In this document: positions 36,616 through 44,970 of the stretch, piece by piece
Numbering within the stretch: the stretch's first letter is position 1
How the letters are laid out: every line of letters starts with the position of its first letter
DNA from: Paenibacillus aceris
GTDB lineage: Bacteria; Bacillota; Bacilli; Paenibacillales; NBRC-103111
Direction: 5' to 3'
Assembly (NCBI RefSeq): GCF_017874035.1
Contig: NZ_JAGGKV010000008.1
Coordinates: forward strand, 62,001 to 126,000
Length of the DNA: 64,000 bases
The notes under the pieces: generated by a model
Database searches by the model: none
Seen by the model: the letters and a program-made list of their open reading frames with translations, nothing else
What the model was told of the DNA's origin: nothing
Translations under genes and position numbers: made by a program

Positions 36616-37467
36616 CTAAATTTTAATTTTGTTATGTTTGGCCTGCTGTATATCTATCAAAAGGGCCGCTAATTCATCGAGCGTCGTCAGGCGCACATCC
36701 CACGGGGATGGGTCGGAAGATGGATAGGCAGATATCCATGCCGTACGACCACCTAATTTAAGCACCGGATACAGATCATTCCAGGCATGATCGCCGATCG
36801 AGAGAATCTGTTCGGGCCGCAGTCCCTCCCGTTTCATCAGCTCATCCATGTAATATTCCAACCCCGCCGGTTTCCCCGCACCGTAGACGATATCGGTAAA
36901 CAAATCGCTGCTGCCGAGCGCTGCAATAAATTCACGACCTGTATTCTCCGGCGAATTCGTGAGCAGCAGCTTCATCCGTACTCCGGTCAATTGACCGATA
37001 GCCTCATAGAGTCCTGCATGGCGTTCAAAACTGGAAGCGCCTTGAAGCATTTCCCTGCGCACCTGCTGAAAAGCGTGCTGCCGCTGCGTTTCCGCTATGC
37101 CATGCTTGACGGTAAAGATGCTGACTAAGCTCCATGCATCGCCTGCATAAATAGCAGGGATATTTATCGATGGATTCGTCTCAACATCCACCTCCATCCC
37201 TCTCCAAGTGTAATGAGTCACATGCGGTTGATTTTCAATCGTTTCCCTGGTCCACGTATCCGTGCAAGGATGATACCAATTCCCAATACTGCTTGTGTGC
37301 CTGCCTTCCAGCAAACACTCCATTTCCTCAAGAATCTCATCCAGAGTTGCAGCGTAAGTGCCCTGACTAAATAACAATTCCAAATATCGTTTGTAAAATG
37401 TACCATCCTGATAAAGCGTACCGTCTAAGTCAAACAAAACGACTTCAATCTTATGCAGCCAGTCCAT
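36616..37467 (-). CDS. HAD-superfamily hydrolase
   Basis: A 283-residue phosphatase-type protein with motif I FDLDGTLYQDG, motif II LLTNS, a lysine in GAGKPAG and motif IV SIGDHAWND. The cap region (about residues 25-160) is large and contains a W-rich stretch. The start is ATG 37467 with GGAGG upstream. Fourteen bases separate it from the metallo-beta-lactamase-fold gene, so the two are co-transcribed. It may dephosphorylate the imported compound or a product of its neighbour; no specific substrate can be assigned. Confidence 0.88.
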   Translation of the reverse strand: MDWLHKIEVVLFDLDGTLYQDGTFYKRYLELLFSQGTYAATLDEILEEMECLLEGRHTSSIGNWYHPCTDTWTRETIENQPHVTHYTWRGMEVDVETNPSINIPAIYAGDAWSLVSIFTVKHGIAETQRQHAFQQVRREMLQGASSFERHAGLYEAIGQLTGVRMKLLLTNSPENTGREFIAALGSSDLFTDIVYGAGKPAGLEYYMDELMKREGLRPEQILSIGDHAWNDLYPVLKLGGRTAWISAYPSSDPSPWDVRLTTLDELAALLIDIQQAKHNKIKI

Positions 37468-37533
37468 CTGTTGTTCCTCCAGCATGTTTCAATATTGTTT
37501 TTCTCCTTGAACCTTAGTCGTCCAGCTTGCGCC

Positions 37534-38427
37534 TTATCCTTTAAGTCCAGCTGAGGTAATGCCTTGATGAAACCATTGCTGCGCAATCAAATACAGCACG
37601 ACAATCGGAGCAATGGTAAAAGTGGCCGCCGCCATCAAATGATGATAATTGGGCCCTTCTTCACTAACGAAATACAACAAACCTACTTGCAAAGGCCTGA
37701 GCGATTCACTCGAAGTAATCAATAATGGCCAAAGTACACCGTTCCATTTTCCAATAAATGCAAGCAATGCTGTCGTAATTAATGAAGGAAGCACTAATGG
37801 CAGCAGTACGGACCATAGATATCGGCTATTGGACATACCGTCCACTTGAGCCGCCTCCCAATACTCCTTTTGAACGGATAGAAACGCCTGCCTTAATAAA
37901 AATATGGTGAAAGCTTCTGCCAAAAACGGAAGCATCATGCCCATGTAGCTGTCATAAAAGCCTTGCCCCCCGGTACCCGCCCAATTGTTGCCGCCAGCAA
38001 AAGGAATATGCCGCATAGTCACGAAGTTAGGGACCAGTGTAACATCATACGGAATGAGCATGGTGATTACCACGAGCATAAAGATGAGATTGCGACCGCG
38101 AAACGAAAAATGGGTAATCGCAAAAGCGATCGGCACACATACAAGTAGTTGGAGCGCAGTACCAACACCCGCAATTATCACTGTATTGTCAAAATAGCGT
38201 TGAAACGTCGATTCTGGTTTTAACCATGCTTCCACATAATTCTTTACATGCCATGCTTCGGGCAGCCACGTTGGCGGCATGCGATTAATTTCTTCAGCGC
38301 TTTTTAACGAGGTAAGAATCATCCATACGAAGGGGAACATCACACAGCAGGCTAACAATACCGTGCTAATCCACACGATCATCCATATCATTTTGGAAGA
38401 TCGACTTGATCCAACCCAACTATACAT
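37534..38427 (-). CDS. ABC sugar-type permease (MalG/UgpE-like)
   Basis: A 297-residue permease with six hydrophobic segments, the opening FPFVWMILTSLKS of MalG-type subunits and the EAA loop (EAAQVDGMSNSRYLWSVLLP). It pairs with the MalF-type permease encoded 21 bases upstream. GGGAGG precedes the ATG. The C-terminus ends GITSAGLKG, typical of this subfamily. Confidence 0.94.
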   Translation of the reverse strand: MYSWVGSSRSSKMIWMIVWISTVLLACCVMFPFVWMILTSLKSAEEINRMPPTWLPEAWHVKNYVEAWLKPESTFQRYFDNTVIIAGVGTALQLLVCVPIAFAITHFSFRGRNLIFMLVVITMLIPYDVTLVPNFVTMRHIPFAGGNNWAGTGGQGFYDSYMGMMLPFLAEAFTIFLLRQAFLSVQKEYWEAAQVDGMSNSRYLWSVLLPLVLPSLITTALLAFIGKWNGVLWPLLITSSESLRPLQVGLLYFVSEEGPNYHHLMAAATFTIAPIVVLYLIAQQWFHQGITSAGLKG

Positions 38428-38448
38428 CCTTTTATCCTCCCTCCTGCA

Positions 38449-39525
38449 TTAATGCATATAGTGAACCTTTTTCTCACCGTAACGCAGTTGTAGCCAGGTT
38501 AAACCAAGCAAGAGTACGAACAGAACCATCGAAACTGCCGATGCATATCCAACTTGACCGTACACATAGAAGCTTCTGAAAATATATAGCGGCAGTGACA
38601 TCGTGGAACCTAACGGCCCACCTTCTCCGCCAGAGAAAACATAGAAAGCGTTAAACGATTCAAATGCGCCAATAACGGATACAATAAGGAGCAAAAACCA
38701 TGTCGGCGAAAGCAGTGGCAGTGTGATATAGCGGATCGTATGCCAAGTTCTAGCTCCATCAATCCGGGCTGACTCTGTCAGATCATGCGGAATTTGCGTC
38801 AAACCTGATAAGAACACTACAATCTGAAAACCCAGACTGCTCCAAATCGAGAATAAAATGATAACGCCAAGCGCCCAGGTCGGACCTGCGAATACCGTTG
38901 GGATCGAAGAAGGCCAGTGTCCGCCAAGCGACTGAAGCAGCTTGATCATAATTGGATCTGGATCCGTCAACCATTGCTGCGGCGTCCCTCCCATGTAGCG
39001 TACAGCCCAATTTGCGAGGCCCACACTCGGATGAAAGATCCATTTGAATACAATTGCAGCAGCTACCTGTGAAGTAATGTAAGGGAGGAAAAAGAGGACG
39101 CGCAGCAAAGTTCTCCCTTTCGTTATATGAAACAACACATATGCAACAAAGAATGAAAGTAACAATGTCAGCGGAATCGTGCCTATAGCGTAAAAGATCG
39201 TGACGATGAAGCCTTGTCCAACAGGACCGAGCTGGAAGCCGACAGTAGGATCTTGTACAACAAGGTCCTCCGTAAAAATACGGGTGTAATTGTCCAATCC
39301 TATGAATCGCTCCGGTACATAGCCCCACTTCCATAAGCTCATCCACATGCCGAACAGAAGCGGCCAATATCGAAACAGCAATAGCAGAGCCAGTGCCGGT
39401 AGGGCATAGCACAAACCCGTCCACGCTTCTCGTGCTTTTCTTCGGGAGCGCGGCTTGACTACCGTACGCTCCAGCAATTTTGCCTTAGGTTTGATGTCCT
39501 GAGCAGCAGCTTCTTTCGATATCAC
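38449..39525 (-). CDS. ABC sugar-type permease (MalF/UgpA-like)
   Basis: A 358-residue permease, first gene of the leftward operon. A basic N-terminal tail of about 35 residues precedes six or so membrane helices; the EAA loop reads ESARIDGARTWHTIRYITLP. The start is a GTG at 39525 preceded by AGAGGAG. About 255 bases of non-coding DNA upstream should hold the promoter; the region is rich in AATT repeats but no operator could be defined. Confidence 0.94.
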   Translation of the reverse strand: MISKEAAAQDIKPKAKLLERTVVKPRSRRKAREAWTGLCYALPALALLLLFRYWPLLFGMWMSLWKWGYVPERFIGLDNYTRIFTEDLVVQDPTVGFQLGPVGQGFIVTIFYAIGTIPLTLLLSFFVAYVLFHITKGRTLLRVLFFLPYITSQVAAAIVFKWIFHPSVGLANWAVRYMGGTPQQWLTDPDPIMIKLLQSLGGHWPSSIPTVFAGPTWALGVIILFSIWSSLGFQIVVFLSGLTQIPHDLTESARIDGARTWHTIRYITLPLLSPTWFLLLIVSVIGAFESFNAFYVFSGGEGGPLGSTMSLPLYIFRSFYVYGQVGYASAVSMVLFVLLLGLTWLQLRYGEKKVHYMH

Positions 39526-39726
39526 TTGGAATCTCCTCTCTTTATCTGCTTATTGTTTTCCCTACTTCATTAATTGTAGTTACCAATTGTTTGCTAGTAA
39601 TTATAGATGCTTTAAGAAATTGTTGCGGATATTACCGATGTTTACACAAATTGATATCCATTGTTGTTAAAACGGTCATCAACCAGAGAAAACCGGGCAT
39701 ATTAGGCATTAGTTGAACAAAAAGAA

Positions 39727-39763
39727 AGACTCTATTCCCTTTTTGAATCAGGGCATAGAGTCT
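39727..39763 (-). terminator. Terminator of the alkD-like gene
   Basis: Stem AGACTCTAT.CCCT / AGGG.ATAGAGTCT with a T-rich minus-strand tail, 18 bases beyond the stop codon at 39781. Confidence 0.85.
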
Positions 39764-39780
39764 TCTATTAAATCAGTTGT

Positions 39781-40488
39781 TTAACATCTTACATATTTGC
39801 GCTTGAAACCAAGACGCCCTTTATCTACTTCCTTTTGAATACGTTCAGAAGCGATCAGGAAACTGCTTTTTTTCTTATCTCGTTTGACTTCAACCGGACC
39901 TACAACCTTTGCGGTCTCAACCGCTTTATCATGGAGGGGCAAATAGGATACCCCCACTGTGTAAATAAAGTTATTCATCGCGTATTTTGTTCGTTCGGGA
40001 GAATCATGAATCGAATTACTCACCATTTCAAGCATGTTGGCCAATTTGCTTTCAGAAAATTCAACGTCCGGCCGATTGCCCAAAAGCCAGCAGTAACAAC
40101 TCCAACCCGCTGACATTCTAAGCTCTTCGCCGCTAAGAATCCATTTATCAGATACTTCTTGTGCAATATCTGTTTCAGCCAGGGTTACGGCAACTACATA
40201 ATCGGACAGCATATAAAAATAAGCCGCGTCCATCCAACGGTCAAAATCCACTTCTGTCATTGCTTTTGGATCAGCAATTATGCCGGCGAAGTACATTGCG
40301 TCGTAGTTCCCAGTATTGTAAAGCTGCTCAGCCAAAGGTTGATTGTTTTTAATTTTCTTTGCAATGGGCTTCATTTCGCCCGTAGCCACACCAAAAAGAG
40401 GTTCGTGCGCGCCATTGGATATATAAATTTTCTTGGTTCGCTCCTTGCCAAGAGCTTCAAGCTCCTGCATAACTATTTCTAAATTCAT
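39781..40488 (-). CDS. DNA alkylation repair protein (AlkD-like)
   Basis: A 235-residue all-helical protein of the HEAT-like-repeat DNA glycosylase family that removes alkylated bases. It shows the FGVATGEMKPIAKKIK segment, the AMYFAGIIADP helix and the MDAAYFYMLSDYVVAVTLAET block with conserved Asp and aromatic residues. The C-terminus is basic (RDKKKSSF...KRKYVR), suitable for DNA contact. The start is ATG 40488 with GGAAGTG upstream. It is monocistronic, with its own terminator. Confidence 0.87.
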   Translation of the reverse strand: MNLEIVMQELEALGKERTKKIYISNGAHEPLFGVATGEMKPIAKKIKNNQPLAEQLYNTGNYDAMYFAGIIADPKAMTEVDFDRWMDAAYFYMLSDYVVAVTLAETDIAQEVSDKWILSGEELRMSAGWSCYCWLLGNRPDVEFSESKLANMLEMVSNSIHDSPERTKYAMNNFIYTVGVSYLPLHDKAVETAKVVGPVEVKRDKKKSSFLIASERIQKEVDKGRLGFKRKYVRC

Positions 40489-40702
40489 GTTTAACACTTC
40501 CTTCTTTTGGATGTTTTGCTTAAATGGTTTCTGTTTCTGATGACATATACATCAATTTTACATCAATGCAGTTGACATTACATAATTGAACATGGACTGG
40601 TTTCAATGCTTAATGGTTAAGAAGGCCGCCGGTCATTTGGTAATGAGCTAAATTTCTTCACTAAACTCTAAAATGATATGATAAAAAAAGGAGGTGCACC
40701 TG

Positions 40703-41338
40703 ATGGATAATAGCAACAATCAAACTATAACAATGGGTATGGGTTGCTTCTGGAGTCCTGATGCTTTATTCGGACAATTAACAGGTATTACGAGAACGCG
40801 TGTAGGCTTCGCAGGAGGAACTATAGATAATCCGACTTACCGGCAACTTGGAGACCACACGGAGATGGTCGAAGTGGAATTCGATGCAAGCATTATCAGT
40901 TTGGAAAGCATCCTGAATGTGTTCTGGAAGTCGCATAATCCAGTTAATATAAACGATTACAAAGGCCGGCAGTACAAATCCTTGGTATTGTTTCGTGACT
41001 CCATGCAGCATAGTGTCATCCGAGAGGTCATGAAAACCAAGGAGGAACAAGGAAATGGATTCCCGGACACCGAAGTTGCTCCCTATACCCTTTTTTACCC
41101 TGCCGAGGATAGACATCAGAAATATTATTTGAAACGGCATCCGGATGCGATAGACAAACTGAGAACTCTTTTTCCTACTGATGATGAACTGACGAACGCA
41201 ACTTTGGCAGCACGATTAAACGGACTGGCCAAAGGTTATACCAATATGGCGAGAATAATAAATGAAATCCGGACTTGGCTAATTAGTGAAGACGAACAAG
41301 AAGAGATCATCCATCTAATCAAGCAGATAAAATGGTAA
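40703..41338 (+). CDS. msrA: Peptide methionine sulfoxide reductase MsrA-type
   Basis: A 211-residue reductase of Met-S-sulfoxide. The catalytic GCFW motif (C15) is present, followed by VGFAGG, HTEMVEVEFD (with its catalytic Glu) and GRQYKS. After the standard domain (about 155 residues) there is a helical C-terminal extension of about 55 residues (from LFPTDDEL on), without resolving cysteines. The start is ATG 40703 with AAAGGAGG upstream; a GTG at 40694 is in frame. A terminator shared with the converging ABC-F gene follows. Confidence 0.93.
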   Translation: MDNSNNQTITMGMGCFWSPDALFGQLTGITRTRVGFAGGTIDNPTYRQLGDHTEMVEVEFDASIISLESILNVFWKSHNPVNINDYKGRQYKSLVLFRDSMQHSVIREVMKTKEEQGNGFPDTEVAPYTLFYPAEDRHQKYYLKRHPDAIDKLRTLFPTDDELTNATLAARLNGLAKGYTNMARIINEIRTWLISEDEQEEIIHLIKQIKW

Positions 41339-41379
41339 GAGGATGCTGCCTTACCGCAAAAGGCTCATATTGAAAATGA

Positions 41380-41403
41380 AAAGTCGCCAAGTATGGCGAC
41401 TTT
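41380..41403. terminator. Bidirectional terminator between msrA and the ABC-F gene
   Basis: Perfect stem AAAGTCGCCA / TGGCGACTTT with a 4-base loop between two converging genes, with T-rich sequence on the plus strand. Confidence 0.85.
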
Positions 41404-41419
41404 ATTGTTTGAAACAACC

Positions 41420-42898
41420 TCAAAGTTCTATGATCTTTGTTGCAACATTTTCGCAAAATTCCCTATCATGCTCGACAAAAAGAATGGTTGGCGTGTGTTC
41501 TAGCAGAAGCTCTTCAATTTGCATGCGAGAAATGATATCAATAAAATTCAGCGGCTCATCCCAAATATGCAGATGAACATTCTCACTAAGACTTTTTGCA
41601 ATTAACACTTTTTTCTTTTGTCCTCCACTGAATGATGAAATATCCTTCTCAAATTGAGTTCTGGAAAAGTCAAGCTTTCTCAAAATCGATTTAAAAAGGC
41701 TCTCATCAATTCCGCTGTTTGCAGCAAAGTCAGATAAATTGCCTTGAAGATGGGAAGTGTCCTGTGATACGTAGGATATTCTCAACTGACTGTCCTTCCT
41801 GAAGGTGCCTGTATAATTAATATCCTCACCACAAATCAGTTTGATGATACTTGATTTTCCAGATCCATTTTTACCGGAAAGCGCAATTCGCTCACCTTGC
41901 TCAATTGTAAAACTTACATCTGCACAAATGATCTTCTCACCATACATAATTGAAACATGATCAAGTTCAGCAAGTCGGTCCTTATGATAAGCAAGTTGTG
42001 AAATCTCCAAGCTGTCTGAGCTTTCGATATTTTTTAAAAGTTTAGACTTTTCATTAATGGCAGATTGCTGTCTTTGTTCAATAGCTTTAGAGCGTTTCAT
42101 CATCTTTGCAGCTTTGTGGCCAATATATCCTTTATCTACCTTAGAACCGGAATTTCTTGTTCCGTTTTTTGTTTTTTCCACTTCGTGTGACCAGTTGCCC
42201 GTTCTCTTCGATGAATCTGATAAACGTTTAATGTCTTTTCTAAGTTTTTCGTTCTCTGCAAGTTCATAGTTATCTTGCCTCATTTTATTTTCCCACCAAC
42301 TTGAGAAATTACCTTTTTGAATTTCAATGTTGGTTTTATTAATTGACAGTATGTGATCTATACAGTTATCAAGGAAAGATCTGTCGTGAGACACCAGTAT
42401 AAATCCGCTTTTCGTCTTGAGATAATCACTGACCAGCTTTCTTGCGTTCATGTCAAGATGATTAGTTGGTTCATCAATTAACAGAAAACTGTTTTCCTTA
42501 ATAAATAAAGTAGCCAGCAAAACTTTCGTTTGCTCTCCGTTAGACAAGGAATCAAATGGCCGATATAATACGTCCTCAGAAACCTTTAATAATGAAAGCT
42601 CACGCATTAATTGCCAGTGAACATAGTCTGGATAAATGTCGTTGATTACGTCAAGCGTATTATTTTCTTTATTTTCTACAGGGAAAGGGAAATATTCAAA
42701 ACTAACATTAGCAGAAATATTTCCGCTGTATTCATATTTACCAAGCAACAAATTGAGAAATGTTGTCTTACCTCGACCATTTCTACCTGTAAATCCTAAT
42801 TTCCAATCCGAATCGATTTGGAAATTTACATTTTCAAAAATATTATCGTAACTTCCTTCATAGGCAAACGTCAGGTTTGTAACATTGATTAGAGACAT
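41420..42898 (-). CDS. ABC-F ribosomal protection protein, Lsa/Vga-like
   Basis: A 492-residue soluble protein with two ABC domains and no membrane segments. Walker A boxes are GRNGRGKTT (about residue 38) and GKNGSGKSS; Walker B boxes LLIDEP and HIWDEP; signatures LSNGEQ and FSGGQ. A linker of about 80 residues with basic and coiled-coil character lies between the domains. The N-terminus is closely like Lsa-type proteins, which bind the ribosomal E-site and displace lincosamides, pleuromutilins and streptogramin A; that resistance role is inferred. AGGAGG precedes the ATG, and an attenuator leader lies upstream. Confidence 0.9.
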   Translation of the reverse strand: MSLINVTNLTFAYEGSYDNIFENVNFQIDSDWKLGFTGRNGRGKTTFLNLLLGKYEYSGNISANVSFEYFPFPVENKENNTLDVINDIYPDYVHWQLMRELSLLKVSEDVLYRPFDSLSNGEQTKVLLATLFIKENSFLLIDEPTNHLDMNARKLVSDYLKTKSGFILVSHDRSFLDNCIDHILSINKTNIEIQKGNFSSWWENKMRQDNYELAENEKLRKDIKRLSDSSKRTGNWSHEVEKTKNGTRNSGSKVDKGYIGHKAAKMMKRSKAIEQRQQSAINEKSKLLKNIESSDSLEISQLAYHKDRLAELDHVSIMYGEKIICADVSFTIEQGERIALSGKNGSGKSSIIKLICGEDINYTGTFRKDSQLRISYVSQDTSHLQGNLSDFAANSGIDESLFKSILRKLDFSRTQFEKDISSFSGGQKKKVLIAKSLSENVHLHIWDEPLNFIDIISRMQIEELLLEHTPTILFVEHDREFCENVATKIIEL

Positions 42899-42927
42899 AA
42901 ATTTATCCTCCTGTATGAAAAAATAAA

Positions 42928-42956
42928 AGCTACAAGAAAGTTACATTCTTGTAGCT
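42928..42956 (-). promoter_or_regulatory. Attenuator terminator in the ABC-F leader
   Basis: On the minus strand AGCTACAAGA / TCTTGTAGCT with a 9-base loop and a following TTTTATTTTTT tail, only 30 bases before the ABC-F start codon. The loop and right arm (plus 42933-42946) are perfectly complementary over 14 bases to 43024-43037 earlier in the leader, so a competing antiterminator can form. This is the layout of antibiotic-induced attenuation known for vmlR-type ABC-F genes. Confidence 0.85.
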
Positions 42957-43040
42957 CAAATAAATACAGTTAATTAACCCCTGTACGGAGTTAAATAAGG
43001 ATATATTGTTTGAGTGAAAGATCATGTAACTTTCTTGCAT
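42930..43040 (-). CDS. Possible leader peptide of the ABC-F gene
   Basis: A 36-codon frame from ATG 43040 (or ATG 43025, MIFHSNN...) that ends with TAG inside the attenuator stem. Its first codons include the antiterminator strand (43024-43037). A ribosome stalled by an antibiotic on this frame could change leader folding. No good ribosome binding site is seen before 43040; AAGAAAG precedes the internal ATG. Another small hairpin (42974-42994) and a 5' hairpin around 43042-43082 complete the leader. Translation is not proven. Confidence 0.45.
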   Translation of the reverse strand: MQESYMIFHSNNISLFNSVQGLINCIYLSYKNVTFL

Positions 43041-43135
43041 ACAAAATAAAACATGCGAAAAATATCGCTTTACTGTTTTATCCTTAGCAAGAAATCCTAC
43101 ATTATTCTTTCAACTCCAGTCATTAATTTAGAAAA

Positions 43136-43164
43136 ATTATATCATCCTTATCATTAAATTTCAA
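43136..43164 (-). promoter_or_regulatory. Sigma-A-type promoter of the ABC-F gene
   Basis: TTGAAA (-35, 43164-43159), 17-base spacer, perfect TATAAT (-10, 43141-43136). It gives a leader of roughly 230 bases before the start codon at 42898, enough to hold the attenuator. Confidence 0.8.
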
Positions 43165-43189
43165 TTGAACAATTTCGAAAGTAGATTAA

Positions 43190-43246
43190 AAAATCCTGAT
43201 TCCCTACAAAAGAGCAAAATCGCGCTTTCATAGTAATCAGGATTTT
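43190..43246 (-). terminator. Terminator of the cohesin/dockerin gene
   Basis: Stem AAAATCCTGATT (43190-43201) / AATCAGGATTTT (43235-43246) with a long loop and a T6 tail on the minus strand, 25 bases beyond the stop at 43271. Confidence 0.8.
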
Positions 43247-43270
43247 ATGGACGCAAACGCCGAATCGATC

Positions 43271-44461
43271 CTAGTTGGAAGCTAAATAATCATCCAGGAT
43301 GATGCGAGCCACAGCAGCCAAGTCAACAATATCGATAATTCCATCCCCGCTAATATCACGATCTTTGTAAAGATCCCAATCCGCATCTTTATCCGATTTC
43401 CCATAGGCCGCTGCGATTAGAGCAATATCGCCGATACTGACTTTCTGATCGCCATTTTGATCCCCTGGTACGACCGGTGGTTTTGGATTGAGAGCATCCG
43501 CAAAGGTTTGCAGCGCAGCCGTGAGTGCAGTTACCGCAGTATCGACATCAGGTTGTGTGCTCGACGAGCTGTTGGCAACTGTTTTGGCAGCGTCGATAGC
43601 TGTAAGCAGTGTAGCTTTTGAACCTGACTTGTATTGGCCTGGAAGTGTGCCTTCCACTGCAGTGTCATACTTATCTTGAGCTTGGACAATCAGATCAAGA
43701 AGAGCTTGTTTGTTTACTGGCGTGCTTTGAATCACGATTTCGCTATGATTTTCAGTGCTCAAAGAAGTTTCTACGCCTTCACCGTTAGAGACTACTACAT
43801 TCGTTAATTGAACACCGGCTGTTCCTGGTTTTGCGGCAGATTTCACCTTCCAGTGCAGCTTGATCAAATCGCCATTTGCTGCATTGGCATTTTCTTCGCC
43901 AAGCGAAGCTGCCAGAATGCGCACTTTACCCGTTTGTTTGGAGATGTCGACTACAGAAATCATTTTATCTTTGAGTGAAACAGCTGAATCAAACTCAAGC
44001 TTTTCCGGATCAAATGTTAATGTGATATCCTGTGCGTAGATTCCTCCTGCAACGTATCTCAATCCATACGTCAAATCGAAAGATCCTCCTGGGTAAACGT
44101 TTGCAGTTCCGTTCAAGACGGCTGTAGGTTTCTCAACAACATCGCCAAGAATAGTAATAAGAATTTCACCTGTATAGGTGGTGCCATCTGAAGCAGTTGC
44201 AATGACTTTCACTGTGCCCGGCTTAAGTGCAGTTACCACACCTGTACTAGTAACTACGGCTTTATCCGTAGCGCTACCGTTCAACTCCGCTACCGACCAG
44301 TTCACCTTCGGATACCCGGCTGCCAAGTTGACCGTATCCCCTACATGGAGGACAACACTGACATCGATGCCTGAAGCACTAGCGGCATTCGCGGATTTGG
44401 GAATTGAAAGTATGTTGAGGAACATAAAAAGAGCAATAATGGCCAATCCAATTTTTTTCAT
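43271..44461 (-). CDS. Secreted protein with Ig-like, cohesin-like and dockerin-like modules
   Basis: A 396-residue exported protein. Signal peptide (cleavage near ANA-ASA, about residue 27); Ig-like BIG_2 type domain (about 30-105); cohesin-like beta domain (about 110-245, with QDITLTFDPEKLEFDS); helical FIVAR-like segment (about 250-320); Pro-rich linker; type I dockerin-like module (about 335-390) with two calcium loops, DQNGDQKVSIGD and DISGDGIIDIVD. Cohesins bind dockerins to build enzyme complexes, but no enzyme domain is present. A scaffold, self-assembling or surface role is inferred. It is transcribed alone. Confidence 0.85.
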   Translation of the reverse strand: MKKIGLAIIALFMFLNILSIPKSANAASASGIDVSVVLHVGDTVNLAAGYPKVNWSVAELNGSATDKAVVTSTGVVTALKPGTVKVIATASDGTTYTGEILITILGDVVEKPTAVLNGTANVYPGGSFDLTYGLRYVAGGIYAQDITLTFDPEKLEFDSAVSLKDKMISVVDISKQTGKVRILAASLGEENANAANGDLIKLHWKVKSAAKPGTAGVQLTNVVVSNGEGVETSLSTENHSEIVIQSTPVNKQALLDLIVQAQDKYDTAVEGTLPGQYKSGSKATLLTAIDAAKTVANSSSSTQPDVDTAVTALTAALQTFADALNPKPPVVPGDQNGDQKVSIGDIALIAAAYGKSDKDADWDLYKDRDISGDGIIDIVDLAAVARIILDDYLASN

Positions 44462-44824
44462 ATGTATTCAACTCCTAACAAACCTTTGTGTTTGATATTT
44501 CACAGCTTCCGAAAGATTCGGGCTTCTTAAAACCTTGCCACACATCGGTCAGGAACACTACCTCTGCCCAATGACCCAGAATATCCGTGAAATTCATTTC
44601 GTTCTAGTCATGTACACTACTGAGATTATGATCCTTAATACCTATCTCTAGTTTGAAGATGAGTACCATTCCTTAGCTTATGAAGTATGTACCTCCTTTT
44701 ACCGTTGTGCATTTGTGATCAAGCGACAAGGTGTAACAAATATTTTGTTCATATGTTACGTATTGTATCATGTTATTGGAGTAATGTCACTACAGCGTTT
44801 ACATTTCCTAACAATAAACATAAA

Positions 44825-44864
44825 TTGACAATTGAAAAGTACACATGTTAGATTGTATGTACTT
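44825..44864 (+). promoter_or_regulatory. Promoter and overlapping dyad of the MFS gene
   Basis: TTGACA (44825-44830), 17-base spacer, TTAGAT (44848-44853). Over the -10 lies an imperfect dyad AAGTACACAT / GTATGTACTT (44837-44864) with seven identical outer positions, a plausible site for a TetR- or MarR-type repressor. No regulator gene is adjacent. Confidence 0.6.
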
Positions 44865-44879
44865 ATAGGATAACGAAGC

Positions 44880-44923
44880 GACTTCCGCCCCACCTCGTGG
44901 GAATATTGACCGGAGGTCTTTTG
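44880..44923 (+). terminator. Possible leader terminator before the MFS gene
   Basis: Outer stem GACTTCCG / CGGAGGTC (one mismatch) enclosing a perfect CCCAC/GTGGG hairpin, followed by TTTTGACTTT. It lies between the promoter and the start codon at 44971, so it could attenuate transcription. Confidence 0.5.
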
Positions 44924-44970
44924 ACTTTATGTAAACTTGACAACCCCATCTTTGAAAGGAGCAACGCTTC

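Larger units (their letters stand above)
44462..44970. other. 509-base intergenic region with SLH-like small frame
   Basis: This gap contains the start regions of two divergent genes. On the minus strand a 40-codon frame (44475-44597) reads NFTDILGHWAEVVFLT, matching the first half of an S-layer-homology motif; it has a weak ribosome binding site and an in-frame stop just upstream, so it looks like a remnant. The middle (44600-44820) shows nothing recognisable. The right end holds the promoter, dyad and hairpin listed separately. Confidence 0.4.

Noticed and set aside
38783..39424. 213-codon minus-strand frame inside the MalF-like permease gene
   Set aside because: It is out of frame with a well-supported permease, has Cys-rich low-sense content and no ribosome binding site.
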